Shown here one piece after another: positions 16,828-26,738 of a DNA stretch of 64,000 nucleotides. The position numbers and the translations under genes are program-made. The stretch's first letter is position 1; the number at the start of each line of letters is the position of its first letter. The stretch spans positions 1,426,001 to 1,490,000 of the forward strand of contig JAXLTY010000001.1 in the NCBI GenBank assembly GCA_046329815.1, written 5' to 3'. The notes below the pieces were generated by a model. The model did no database searches. It saw only the letters and a program-made list of their open reading frames with translations, and was not told where the DNA came from. The DNA is from JADJSS01 sp046329815 (GTDB lineage: Bacteria; Bacteroidota; Bacteroidia; Chitinophagales; JADIYW01).

Positions 16828-19800
16828 TTATTTTCTGTCTTTCCTCATAAATTTCTTGTGAATTACTTGTCCATCAAAAGTAATCTCTGCTACATAAACA
16901 GCAGCATTTAATGGCATCGTACTAGTCTCAAAAGTATTGTATCCTTTCAAACCATTAAATTCCATTTTATATTCCAACTGGCCTAACATTGTAATGATGC
17001 CAATTGTTACTTTACCGTCTTGAGGAAGCATTACACCAAAATTGAGTGTTTCGTATGCCGGATTCGGATATAAATTCAATACATCAAACTGACCAACTTT
17101 TACTTCTTTACAAGTGCTGTTGTTATCTGTTCTGGTTTCCGGTGAGAAATTATTTACATTATCAATGGTTGCACAAATTACAGGAATCTGATTGTTGTCT
17201 GCCAGTTTTATTTCGCCGAAGAAAGTATAAACGGTAGATTGTCCTGGTTTCAAAGTACCTGTCCAGTTTTCACGAATCAGAGAGCCGCCACCTAATTGTA
17301 AACTTAATCCAAGAGCAGTAATATCAACATTGCTATTGTTTACGATGTTTGCCTGTACCTTGTAATACTCACCATTTGGAATAATAACAATACTTACCAT
17401 AGCACCATCCAATACGGCTCTGTCCACCAAAATATATTTTCTAGCAGTATCAGTGCAACCTCTGAAATCTGTGGAAATTAAAGTAATAGGATAGCTTCCA
17501 ATCGTGTTGTAAATATGTGTAGGTGGTGTATATCCGCTGATACTTGGGCTTCCATCACCATAATTCCAAATATAGTTTCCATTCGTTGCAGATTGATTAA
17601 TGTAAGTAACATTTAAGGGTGGCAATCCGTTTTGTGGTGTGAATGTAAACTGAGGAATTGGTGCTTTTGAAACAGCAATATTACGCAATTTTGTACCTGA
17701 ACAACCAACAGTATTTTTTGCCGTCAGTTGAATCGTATAATTACCTTCAGCATTAAACATATACCGAGGATTTTGGTCGGTAGATGTTGACTGACCGGAG
17801 AAATACCACCGCCAATTATTAATTGGAGTTCCATCTGGTGTAGAAGAAATATCTGTAAACTGAATTTCTTTATTTACACATTGTGTTGGAGAAACCGTAA
17901 AGTCAACATTTGGAAAATCAAATACTTTTACTTCTTTTTCAATAGTATCAATACAATAGTTAGATGCCTGAACGTACAATTTCACATTGTATTTGCCTGG
18001 ACTTGAATAAGCGTGTTGTGCATCGTAAATAGCTGTTTCTTTAGTACCATCACCGAAATCCCATTCAAAAGGTGTGTTTTGAAGAGTAAAAGGACTCTGA
18101 ACGGTTGCTAAAAATTTAAAATTGATAGGTGTTTTTCCGCATGCTGAATCAAATGAGAAATCTGAAACCGGTGAAGGATTTACATAAATATATTTTGTTA
18201 CAGTGTCGATACAATGATTATCGTCCGTAACCTTAAAAAAAGTAGGATAAGTACCTTGATCTGGAAAATAAAATTTCGGATTTTGAAGAGCACTGTTACC
18301 TAATCCGTTTGAAAAATTCCAGAACCAATTACTAATTACAGCGTTGCCATTCACACTGTTATCTACAAACTGCGTCGGATTTCCGGAACAAGATAAACGT
18401 GTATCAAAAGCAGCGGTTGGTTTTTTATTAATAAAAAATGTTTTGGAAATCGAATCAGTACAACCAACATTCGTTGTTACTTTTAATGCTGCTGTAACTT
18501 GACCAAAAGTATCAAAAATGGTTGATGGATTTGGATTGTTGCTGTTAGAAACATCTCCATTGCTAAAGTTCCATTTTCGGCTTACAATTGTGTCTCGAGA
18601 AGGTGTTGTGGAATTATCCAGGAAATCAATATTAGCACCTTGGCAAAGATAAGAAACAACACGAATGTCTGCTTGCGGAGCAAATCCTGCGACTTCCACC
18701 TGAACGGTATCTTTGTGTAAACAACCTAAAGCAGATCTTGTTGTTACTACATATTGTCCGGTTGTAGTAAATGTTGTAAAATTTGTTGTAGCTCCGGTTG
18801 ACCATAAGAAATCATCAAAAGAAGTTGGTGATTTTACATACAATTTTTCACCTACGCAAAGTCTGATGTTTTTAGGAATAATAGGACTCAATAAATTATA
18901 TGCAGTGTCAACTACTGCCACAACATTAAATGAATCAATCACAAAACAACCTTTACTGTCTGTTATTTTAACAGAGTATCTTCCTGGTTGTGTTATTTTT
19001 ATAGAAGAAGAAGTTGCGCCGGTTGACCAAGCAAAAGAAAAGGTGTTAGGTAAAGATGTATTTACAACAATAGTGTCGTTTTTACAAAGATTAAGCACTT
19101 TGTTTTCGAGTTTCAAATATGGAAAAACATTAACGGTATCCGAACTTTCAAAACCAAACACGTCTTTCACCTTTACGCTGTACTTGTTGTTTGCTGCAAC
19201 TTTTATGGTTTGTGTAGTTTGACCGGTACTCCATAAAAAAGAAACAAAACGGCTGCCAGCATCAATGATTACTGAGTCACAGAAGTTATTTACATTCGCA
19301 ATAATATTTTTACCCAAATTTACCGGTGGAGCATATTTATAGCGTAAATATCCTTCTATCAAATTCCTTCTGGTGCCATTATTATTGTTTCTGAAACTGA
19401 TAATTTCTGCATAATCTCCATTCCAGTATCTGCCAGCAATATTACGATCACCTCCGATATAATTAAAAGTAGCGTTGCCTGCAGGAAAAAAAGAAATAAT
19501 AGAATACTTAAACGGTTTTTGAATCTTTGAAGATAAAATAGAAGCAGTATTAAGATAAACATTTCCATCTGCTACCATATATGCAGCTCCTGGACCCATA
19601 AAATCTCGTACCAATAAAACAGAATCATTAGAGCCATGAAAATTTGAAAAACTGCATGAACCCAAAATCGATACATAGTTAGGAGAACCAGGGACAATTG
19701 CGCCAGAAAATTTAGACACGATATATATAGATCTATTTCTTGGCAAAAAATCACTACCAAAATTACAAACGTTATCTACCACATTATTTACTAAATTATC

Positions 19801-20331
19801 ATCCACACCATCAAGTCGTATAACTGGTTTATTATTTAGCAGCGTAATATTGTTTACTAATTGTGGTTGATAAGCTACTGTAGCTTGTTTAGCATCAAAT
19901 GAAAAAGGCGAAAAATCTTTCCAATTGGAAACGCTTGTGCCTGTTTGTGTTACACCTTCATCCGCTTTGTACCAAATCATAAGTGAATCCAGGTCAGACG
20001 GCTTAAAGAAAGTAAAATTGTAGGTTGGTGACCAGTTAGTTAAATTTGATTTTAAACGAATATAACATTTGGTAGTATTGGTAATAGTAGGATTAAAAGT
20101 AAAACTAGTCGCTGTAGTTATCGTTGTAGAAATAATGCTGGTAAAGTTAATATCTGTGGCAATTTCCACTTTGTAGTAAGCAGAAGATGGTAAAGAATCC
20201 CATTCAATCAATACCGGTGGATTTGAAATAATAGAATTATTGGCAGGTGAAACCAAAACCACCTGAGAAAATCCAGATCGGACAAATAAAAAACAAAATA
20301 AAAAAAACAGGAGTTTAAAATGTTTATTCAT
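16828..20331 (-). CDS. Large T9SS-exported PKD-repeat surface protein
   Basis: This 1167-residue protein starts with a signal peptide (LLFFLFCFLFVRSGFSQ). A fibronectin-like stretch (about 25-112) is followed by a ConA/LamG-like region (about 115-335, starting LMIWYKADEGV). Three Ig-like repeats carry WSTG motifs near 365, 435 and 510. Five PKD-like repeats lie near 587, 670, 756, 838 and 922 (WDFGDG and WNYGDG in two of them). The end (from about 1087, LNLYPNPAYETLNFG) is a type A T9SS sorting domain, so it should cross the outer membrane by the type IX system and be attached at the surface. Adhesion or gliding-related roles are common for such proteins. No catalytic domain is seen. Confidence 0.88.
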   Translation of the reverse strand: MNKHFKLLFFLFCFLFVRSGFSQVVLVSPANNSIISNPPVLIEWDSLPSSAYYKVEIATDINFTSIISTTITTATSFTFNPTITNTTKCYIRLKSNLTNWSPTYNFTFFKPSDLDSLMIWYKADEGVTQTGTSVSNWKDFSPFSFDAKQATVAYQPQLVNNITLLNNKPVIRLDGVDDNLVNNVVDNVCNFGSDFLPRNRSIYIVSKFSGAIVPGSPNYVSILGSCSFSNFHGSNDSVLLVRDFMGPGAAYMVADGNVYLNTASILSSKIQKPFKYSIISFFPAGNATFNYIGGDRNIAGRYWNGDYAEIISFRNNNNGTRRNLIEGYLRYKYAPPVNLGKNIIANVNNFCDSVIIDAGSRFVSFLWSTGQTTQTIKVAANNKYSVKVKDVFGFESSDTVNVFPYLKLENKVLNLCKNDTIVVNTSLPNTFSFAWSTGATSSSIKITQPGRYSVKITDSKGCFVIDSFNVVAVVDTAYNLLSPIIPKNIRLCVGEKLYVKSPTSFDDFLWSTGATTNFTTFTTTGQYVVTTRSALGCLHKDTVQVEVAGFAPQADIRVVSYLCQGANIDFLDNSTTPSRDTIVSRKWNFSNGDVSNSNNPNPSTIFDTFGQVTAALKVTTNVGCTDSISKTFFINKKPTAAFDTRLSCSGNPTQFVDNSVNGNAVISNWFWNFSNGLGNSALQNPKFYFPDQGTYPTFFKVTDDNHCIDTVTKYIYVNPSPVSDFSFDSACGKTPINFKFLATVQSPFTLQNTPFEWDFGDGTKETAIYDAQHAYSSPGKYNVKLYVQASNYCIDTIEKEVKVFDFPNVDFTVSPTQCVNKEIQFTDISSTPDGTPINNWRWYFSGQSTSTDQNPRYMFNAEGNYTIQLTAKNTVGCSGTKLRNIAVSKAPIPQFTFTPQNGLPPLNVTYINQSATNGNYIWNYGDGSPSISGYTPPTHIYNTIGSYPITLISTDFRGCTDTARKYILVDRAVLDGAMVSIVIIPNGEYYKVQANIVNNSNVDITALGLSLQLGGGSLIRENWTGTLKPGQSTVYTFFGEIKLADNNQIPVICATIDNVNNFSPETRTDNNSTCKEVKVGQFDVLNLYPNPAYETLNFGVMLPQDGKVTIGIITMLGQLEYKMEFNGLKGYNTFETSTMPLNAAVYVAEITFDGQVIHKKFMRKDRK

Positions 20332-20598
20332 GCTTTAATTTTAATTATACAGAAAAATTGGTTTATGTTGAACGACTTTTCAGAATACACTCATTAAGAC
20401 AAACTTAGCTACTATAATCTAAATAGTCAGTAAAACCAATATGCTTAGTTAAAATTACATCTTTTATATTAAAATTACCGCTTTTTTTGTAAAAACAGTA
20501 AAAATATTCTTCATTGCCAGAGTTTTATAAGCGGATAATATTATTTTTATAGCAACGAATTATTCCGAATAAATCAAGAAAACAAACAAACATTTTTT

Positions 20599-21555
20599 AT
20601 GTTTTCAACACCCATTCTGTTAGTTATCTATAACAGACCAGACTATACCAAGCAACTTGTTGACGTTTTAAGAAAAATACAACCGGCTTCTTTGTTTGTT
20701 GCATCTGATGGACCGAAAAATGAGAAAGACACAGTTTTAACGAATGAAACTAAAAAAGTAATTGAACAAATAGACTGGAAATGTACGGTGAAAACATTGT
20801 ACCAAGAAAAAAATTTAGGATGTGGCCTGGGTGTTTCCACTGCAATATCTTGGTTTTTTAGTCAGGTTGAATCAGGAATTATTTTGGAAGATGATTGCAT
20901 CCCGGAACTTACTTTTTTCCCCTTTTGTGAATTATTATTAAAAAAATACAATGATAATGAAGACGTTATGATGATTGGCGGTTCAAGCTGGTTTAGCGAA
21001 GAAACTAAAGTCAAATATCCGTACGATTACTTTTTTGCTAATATCCGTCCGGTTTGGGGTTGGGCAAGTTGGAAGAGAGCATGGAATAAGTATGTCTTTA
21101 ATATAACAGAAGAAATGCTTCAGAAAGCAGAAAAAAACCTTGTTTGGAAAGATATTACAAACAAAAAATTACTGAAATTCAGAAGAGATTTACTAAGAGA
21201 TACTTACCTGAAAAAAGTAGATACTTGGGACGTGCAATGGGATTATTGCGTATCTGTTAACAAAGGCAAAACAATTATACCAATAAAAAATCAAATATCT
21301 AATATTGGAATTCAAGGTACTAATTACTCTAAAAAATCAACATTAACAGAGCTGGCTACTTATCAAATTAACACTTCGCAAATAAAACACCCTGAAAAAA
21401 CGAATATAAATACGTCATTTGACAGTTATTATCAAAATATTGAAGCAAAAAAATTTCTTTCCATAAATGAGCCGCTTGCCAGATTTTATTACAATAAATC
21501 TAAATATTATGCCTTGAAAGCATTGATATTTTTAAAACTTAAAAAGAAAAAGTGA
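20599..21555 (+). CDS. GT-A glycosyltransferase-like protein (HlpA-like)
   Basis: The 318-residue protein begins STPILLVIYNRPDYTKQLVDVL, the nucleotide-binding start of a GT-A fold. The metal-binding acidic motif lies in IILEDDCIPE (about residues 94-103), and the GWGWASWKRAW-type aromatic segment (VWGWASWKRAW) follows near 151. This arrangement is seen in proteins annotated as hemolytic protein HlpA-like or as family 2-like glycosyltransferases. It is likely cytosolic and acts on an undecaprenyl-linked glycan. The next gene starts at a GTG overlapping its stop by 4 bp, so the two are translationally coupled. Confidence 0.75.
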   Translation: MFSTPILLVIYNRPDYTKQLVDVLRKIQPASLFVASDGPKNEKDTVLTNETKKVIEQIDWKCTVKTLYQEKNLGCGLGVSTAISWFFSQVESGIILEDDCIPELTFFPFCELLLKKYNDNEDVMMIGGSSWFSEETKVKYPYDYFFANIRPVWGWASWKRAWNKYVFNITEEMLQKAEKNLVWKDITNKKLLKFRRDLLRDTYLKKVDTWDVQWDYCVSVNKGKTIIPIKNQISNIGIQGTNYSKKSTLTELATYQINTSQIKHPEKTNINTSFDSYYQNIEAKKFLSINEPLARFYYNKSKYYALKALIFLKLKKKK

Positions 21556-22763
21556 AAGTTCTTCATATTAATACATTTTTGAAATCCGGCGGCGCGGAAA
21601 TGATTGCTTATACATTATTTGAAAACGATAATAACAGCAGTATTGCTGTAAGCCAAAACCAAACAAATACAGAAAGAATCTTTTCATTAGATGGTGGATT
21701 TTATGCAAGTATTTTTGCTTTTCTGACTAGAATAAAATGGCGATTTAAACCGAAGCAATCATTCAAAAGATTATTCTTTTTAGGAGACGAATTCAACGAC
21801 ACTTACAAAAAACTCAAAAGAACAAAACAATACCAACAAGCCGATATCATTCATCTGCATAATATCCACGGTGGTTTTTTTGATTTGAACGCGCTAATGA
21901 AAATTGGCAAAGAAAAAAAAATTGTTTGGACCTTGCATGATATGTGGGCAATGACAGGCGGCGAAGCTTATACTTTTGAAAATGAAAACTATAAGATTGG
22001 CATTGGCAAAACACCTTATTTGAATGTTCCGCCGTTAAATCAGCCGATAATTGACAGAAGGCAGCATTTTCTTGAGCTTAAGAAAAAAATATATGCAGCA
22101 ATATCAGCAAATATAACCTTTGTTCCGGTGAGCAAATGGCTCGAAGATTGTTTCAGGTCATCGTATGTATTTAATAATCAGTTAAAAGTGCAAACTATTT
22201 ACAATGGATATGATGATTCTGTTTTTTACACTAAAAACAGAAAAGTTTCTGAAACCTATAAAATATTGATCTTTAATTCGCCAAGTCCATTCAAAGGTTC
22301 AGAGAATTTTAAGACAATAATAGATAGCATTCAGGTTCCGTTTGAACTGTTTATTGTAGGCGAAAAACCGGATGTTCAGAATGAAAAGATTATAAAGACG
22401 AAAGTGTTTTCGCATGTTTTTGACAGAGCGCAACTTGCTGAATTATATAATAATATTGATATTCTGATCTTTCCGTCTAAAGCAGAAGCATTCGGACTGA
22501 TACCATTAGAAGCGATGGCGTGCGGCGTTTGTGTTTTTGCGTCCAATATAAATGGAATTCCGGAAATTATTGAACATGAAAAAACCGGTTTTTTGTTTGA
22601 TACAATTAATGAACTTTGCGACCAGCTAAACAAGACATTTCAGAATAAAGAACTTGTGCGTAAAATTGGAGAAAATGCTGCAAAAGATGTCAAAAATAAA
22701 TTTCCTATAAGCAATATGCTAAGAGCTTACCAGGATTTGTATAAAAATATTGCAGGAAAATAA
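21552..22763 (+). CDS. Glycosyltransferase, GT4-like (GTG start)
   Basis: The 403-residue protein has the GT-B pattern: KVLHINTFLKSGGAEMIAYTL at the N-terminus, LHDMWAMTGGEAY mid-first-domain, and the E-x7-E-like donor site PSKAEAFGLIPLEAMACGVCVFAS near residue 320. Such enzymes transfer a hexose or related sugar from a nucleotide donor. The start is a GTG at 21552 inside GTGA, overlapping the previous stop. No ATG lies near enough to replace it, and the second residue fits the family. It converges with the minus-strand methyltransferase, with stops 4 bp apart. Confidence 0.85.
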   Translation: MKVLHINTFLKSGGAEMIAYTLFENDNNSSIAVSQNQTNTERIFSLDGGFYASIFAFLTRIKWRFKPKQSFKRLFFLGDEFNDTYKKLKRTKQYQQADIIHLHNIHGGFFDLNALMKIGKEKKIVWTLHDMWAMTGGEAYTFENENYKIGIGKTPYLNVPPLNQPIIDRRQHFLELKKKIYAAISANITFVPVSKWLEDCFRSSYVFNNQLKVQTIYNGYDDSVFYTKNRKVSETYKILIFNSPSPFKGSENFKTIIDSIQVPFELFIVGEKPDVQNEKIIKTKVFSHVFDRAQLAELYNNIDILIFPSKAEAFGLIPLEAMACGVCVFASNINGIPEIIEHEKTGFLFDTINELCDQLNKTFQNKELVRKIGENAAKDVKNKFPISNMLRAYQDLYKNIAGK

Positions 22764-22767
22764 GCGC

Positions 22768-23595
22768 TTATTTCTTTTTAGCTTCTATAAACAAAGAATC
22801 CGGCTTTCTGGTAATGCCGTTCTTTCCGTCAATGTTATAGTCAGCCCAATTTGAAACATAGCTGGTAAATGCATCTCTGATAACAACTTGTTCAAACCCG
22901 GTTTTTTCCAATAAATAAGATAAAGAATATCGGTCATACATCCACTGGTGAATCTCGCCGTTTAATCGGAATTCGCCAATTTCATTTGCTTTTGGATTGA
23001 TGTTGAATAAGCTGAAAATAAAAGACTTCACAGCTTGTTTAAGCTTTTGCAAAAAGCCGGCTTGCGTTGCTTTTGATGTTGTTTTTTTAGAAGCTAAAAA
23101 TTCATTTCTAAATGCTCTTCCTTCTTCGCCAACTCTTTCATAAACAAATGTTTCGTTAATTACCTGGTCCTGATGCAGATACTTTCCGATCTCGCCGGCT
23201 CTGTAATTTCGCATTGTTTGGTCATACATTTCCAAAACCATCCAATTATAATTGGCTCTAAGTAATTCATTATGCGGATCCTGAATGCCGGCTTCCAGTG
23301 TTTTTAAATAATCTTTAGCCAATCTTTCCAAATCAGGAATAGCAATTCGGATAGCAGCGCCTGGTTTTAATACGCGATGACATTCTTTAATAAAGTTTTC
23401 GCCATCATCTTTTGAAAAATGTTCTAAAACATGAGAATGATATACAAAATCGAAAGTATTGCTTTCAAATGGAATTCCTTTCAATAAATTATGAGCAATC
23501 ACATGTTTGTCTGATGAAACAAAATCAAGATTTGTCCATTCTGTATTTACAGAATAATATGCACCACATCCAAGATTTAAATACTTCATAAGCAC
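22768..23595 (-). CDS. SAM-dependent methyltransferase (class I)
   Basis: The 275-residue protein opens with a class I methyltransferase motif I variant (LNLGCGAYYSVNTEWTNLDF). Motif II-like FDFVYHSHVLEHF and the SAM-fold helix ECHRVLKPGAAIRIAIPDLERL (about 90-111) follow. These are typical of small-molecule or sugar methyltransferases in glycan clusters. The C-terminal part (FGFEQVVIRDAFTSY-like segment) may hold the acceptor site. It is followed on the same strand by a TylF-type methyltransferase, with its promoter side about 35 bp away. The acceptor is unknown. Confidence 0.82.
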   Translation of the reverse strand: MLMKYLNLGCGAYYSVNTEWTNLDFVSSDKHVIAHNLLKGIPFESNTFDFVYHSHVLEHFSKDDGENFIKECHRVLKPGAAIRIAIPDLERLAKDYLKTLEAGIQDPHNELLRANYNWMVLEMYDQTMRNYRAGEIGKYLHQDQVINETFVYERVGEEGRAFRNEFLASKKTTSKATQAGFLQKLKQAVKSFIFSLFNINPKANEIGEFRLNGEIHQWMYDRYSLSYLLEKTGFEQVVIRDAFTSYVSNWADYNIDGKNGITRKPDSLFIEAKKK

Positions 23596-23630
23596 TATTT
23601 TTCAATCGATCTTAAATCAATGGACGATGA

Positions 23631-24425
23631 TTATTTAATTTTTCTGATTACTGCAAAATGTCCTAATGCTTTCTGAGGAACAAACATTTCATATTCATCT
23701 TTGTGTGCAGCTACAAATTCATCGGCCGCAGATTTAGCACCGGTAGAAAAGAAATCGTAATCATCTACGATGATTATACCATGAACAGGCATCACTTTAT
23801 GTAAGAAATCAAGTGCTATAACAATCGGTTCATAAAAATCAAAATCCACATAAGCAAAAGAAACCTTGGTTGGCAACTTGCTGAATTTAATGGTTTCTTC
23901 AATAAAACCGGAAACGATCTGAACGCGTTGCTCAGGAAAATGAATGCTTTGCAGTTTTTCTTTTACACGGAAAACATCATACGCCATCGAACCTTCGTAA
24001 GCATTGATATCGCCTAAATTAAAAATATCATCGCTTAAAATATCTTTTTCCGTTGGCTTTGGAAGACCTTTAAATGAATCAAACAGCCAGAAATTTTTAT
24101 TTGAATCTTTAATTTCATTTCCGATCAATGCAGAAGTTGCACCTTGCGCAACACCAAACTCACAAACATCGCCATCTACATTCGCTGTTTTTGCAAGCGA
24201 ATCGATAATGTATAAACCTTCTGTCGGATTGGTTCCGATCAGGTTGTTGATTAAATTAATGCGACTTTCATTATTTTTTTCAGGAATGTCTGACAACGCG
24301 CTGTTTCTTGCCAGCACAATCATTTCTGCTAACGTTTGTACATTTTTATCATTAGTTTCCGCACCTATCGGAACCAGTTCATAACCTCTGTTTTTAATGA
24401 TGTTTCTGATGATGTTTTTTATCAT
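23631..24425 (-). CDS. TylF/MycF-type macrocin O-methyltransferase family protein
   Basis: The 264-residue protein contains VCEFGVAQGATSALIGN (SAM-binding motif I), WLFDSFKGLPKPT, and the metal-site-like FAYVDFDFYEPIVIALDFL with IIVDDYDFF. These are hallmarks of the TylF/MycF family of metal-dependent sugar O-methyltransferases. In a polysaccharide cluster it probably methylates a hydroxyl of a glycan residue. It is likely transcribed before the neighbouring methyltransferase on the minus strand (35-bp gap). A direct match to the macrolide enzymes is not implied. Confidence 0.85.
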   Translation of the reverse strand: MIKNIIRNIIKNRGYELVPIGAETNDKNVQTLAEMIVLARNSALSDIPEKNNESRINLINNLIGTNPTEGLYIIDSLAKTANVDGDVCEFGVAQGATSALIGNEIKDSNKNFWLFDSFKGLPKPTEKDILSDDIFNLGDINAYEGSMAYDVFRVKEKLQSIHFPEQRVQIVSGFIEETIKFSKLPTKVSFAYVDFDFYEPIVIALDFLHKVMPVHGIIIVDDYDFFSTGAKSAADEFVAAHKDEYEMFVPQKALGHFAVIRKIK

Positions 24426-24606
24426 AATTAGAAAAAAGTTGTTGCTTAATATTTAAATAAACAAACTGTATTCAACAGAAAAACAGCGTTTTATTTTTTT
24501 ACTGAAACACAAAGGTAAGATTTAATCTGTTAACACCAATTTTTTTAAGATGAAAGATGTAGTTGGTTGATTTTTGTCGTGGCAGATTTTTGTAAAATTT
24601 ATTTTT

Positions 24607-24614
24607 TAATTTTG
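24607..24614 (+). promoter_or_regulatory. Bacteroidota -7 box 4 nt before the start codon
   Basis: TAATTTTG fits TAnnTTTG and ends only four bases before the ATG at 24619. If it is used, the transcript would be leaderless or nearly so. There is no convincing TTG at the -33 position. Confidence 0.4.
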
Positions 24615-24618
24615 GACA

Positions 24619-25587
24619 ATGGTGATTCCAATAGTTCTATTTCACAAATCTGAAAAATACTATGTTTCCTGTGCGTTGCGCGCTGCCAGAAATCATGGTA
24701 ATGATGTAACAATAATAACAGATGTAAATCCGAAAATATATAGTGATTATGCGAATGTGGTTGACTTTAACAACTACAAAAGTGAAGCCGCAGCGCAATT
24801 TGAAAAAGTATATCAGCACTTTTCAACCAATCCGCATGTTTTTGAGTTTACAGCGATAGAAAAATATTTTTTCTTGTTGAAATATATGAAAAAACATCAA
24901 TTGAAGAAAATGCTTTACATTGATTCTGATTTATTATTGTATGGAAATGTAACCGAAATAATTGACAAACACTACAGTTCTTATGATGTTTGTTCCTGCA
25001 TTTCAGAACAGAAATACGAAGATTTTTATTGGACAGCTTCCGGTCATTTATCGCTTTGGACATATCAGGCACTGGAAGATTTTTGCGATTTTATAATAAA
25101 AGTATATACTGAAAAAGATCAAATTGAGAACCTAAAAAGAAAATGGCAATTTCATGTAGATAACAACATGTCTGGCGGTATTTGCGATATGACATTGGTT
25201 TATCTTTTTTTGAGAGAAACCAAATTAAAAACCGGAAATTTTTTAAGTGTTGTTGAAGATACATTTTCCTTTGACAATGCCATGAAAGGAAGCATAGGCG
25301 AGTTTCAGGACGAATATAAAATGGAATATTCTTTTTTATTAGGCGACATCGTTAAAGAAATCAAATTTAAAAATGGTTATCCGTATGCATACAATAAAAT
25401 ACGGCAAAATGATATCCTGCTATACTGTTTGCATTGCCAGGCAGAAGCAAAAAGATTAATGCCAATGCTGGTTAAGGGCAAAAAAACCTTTCAGGAAAGC
25501 TGGCTTGATAATAGCGAAACGATAAAGTTTTTTTATGGTGCTCTAAAAAGAGATATTTCGCGAAAGATATTAAGAAGAAAACTTTAG
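24619..25587 (+). CDS. Glycosyltransferase-like protein (GT-A, DSD motif), paralog A
   Basis: The 322-residue protein has a GT-A type metal motif in MLYIDSDLLLYGN (about residues 95-107), a SGHLSLW segment and a MSGGICDMTLVYLFL segment near 190. The same ordered landmarks (HFSTN, DSD, SGHxSL, GGICDMTL, then FDN) occur in the gene at 30078-30998, so the two are paralogs. The fold suggests a nucleotide-sugar glycosyltransferase with a GT8- or GT32-like layout. It stands alone after the methyltransferase pair and may be driven by a box only 4 nt upstream. Substrate unknown. Confidence 0.68.
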   Translation: MVIPIVLFHKSEKYYVSCALRAARNHGNDVTIITDVNPKIYSDYANVVDFNNYKSEAAAQFEKVYQHFSTNPHVFEFTAIEKYFFLLKYMKKHQLKKMLYIDSDLLLYGNVTEIIDKHYSSYDVCSCISEQKYEDFYWTASGHLSLWTYQALEDFCDFIIKVYTEKDQIENLKRKWQFHVDNNMSGGICDMTLVYLFLRETKLKTGNFLSVVEDTFSFDNAMKGSIGEFQDEYKMEYSFLLGDIVKEIKFKNGYPYAYNKIRQNDILLYCLHCQAEAKRLMPMLVKGKKTFQESWLDNSETIKFFYGALKRDISRKILRRKL

Positions 25588-25790
25588 ACAATATTTCATC
25601 TTTCTCAAAACACTTTCTTCCATTATTTTATATATAAAAGCAATCTGCATATTGACAATGTGTTGTTTTTTTAATACATTTAAATAGTATTAAAAATAGC
25701 ACATGAAATATATTATTCGCGCACCTTGATGTTTCCATTTGTAAAGTCCAAATCAAGATAATTTCATTATTCATTTATTAAATTCTACAT

Positions 25791-26738
25791 ATGAGAAAGA
25801 TTTTTTTAATAACAACTATGTTGTTCAATTTATTATTGCACGCGCAAAATACTTATCAATCAATAGACAACACTTGTCCTGTTCCAAAACAAATAAATAT
25901 TGTGTGTGATAATTTAGATAGAATGAGCATTGGACCAGGTGCTTACGAATTAACCTTGGGCGATTTACAGAGTAGTCCTAGAAATACAATTATTGGTTCA
26001 AGAGCTGCAACAGGTATTACCACACCCGGAAATGTTGGATCATTCTATTGGGATAATACTTTTATTGGTGCAATGGCAGGATCAAATTCACTAAAACCGT
26101 CTGCACATACTTATATTGGATGCAGAGCAGGTTTTGGAAGCAATGCTGGTCTTATTGCTACCTTTTTCGCGAATTCAAACACCTATGTTGGCTCAGATGC
26201 AGGAAATACTTCAATAGGAGGTCGTAATTGTTTTTATGGAACCTTTGCAGGTGCTAATTCCACAGCACCAATATCTGGCTCAACTAGTTCAAATAATAAT
26301 TATTTTGGTTGGCAAACAGGGCAAGGTACGATTGGTACAAATAATTGTTTTTTTGGCACTTGGGAAATGAATATACCGCCGAATCCAATAGCCAGAGCGA
26401 GTACAAATAATTGTTTTTTTGGTACAAATGCCGGAATACTTACAAATGGTGGAAATAACAATGTATTTATGGGTGGTTCTTCTGGTCAAAGAAATACAAC
26501 TGGCTCTCTTAACGTATTTATAGGAAATAGTTCTGGCATTAATAATACTACTGGATCAAGTAATATCTTTATCGGAAACTCCATTGTTAATAGCGGTGCT
26601 GGTGGAACAGGGAATGGTAATATTTATATTGGTGATCAGGCAGGCAATACATTAAGCCAAACAGGTAATAATGGTATTAGTATAGGTACTAATTCTCGAT
26701 CAGGTAATATTAGTAGTAATAACGCGTTGTGCGATTAA
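25791..26738 (+). pseudogene. 5' part of a T9SS/S74 repeat-head protein, truncated by IS982 insertion
   Basis: This 315-residue ORF begins with a signal peptide (MRKIFLITTMLFNLLLHAQ). It then contains about twelve irregular repeats of the type N-x-[FY]-[IF]-G-x-x-A-G (for example NTYVGSDAG, NVFIGNSSG, NIYIGDQAG), resembling YadA-head-like or tail-fibre beta-roll repeats. The last six codons after base 26721 are read from the insertion sequence (stop at 26736-26738), so the natural protein is cut. Deleting 26722-27749 joins codon positions exactly, and the next repeat (NNIAIGANA) continues the series. The intact protein would have 727 residues. As it stands, the secreted product has no sorting domain. 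Confidence 0.88.
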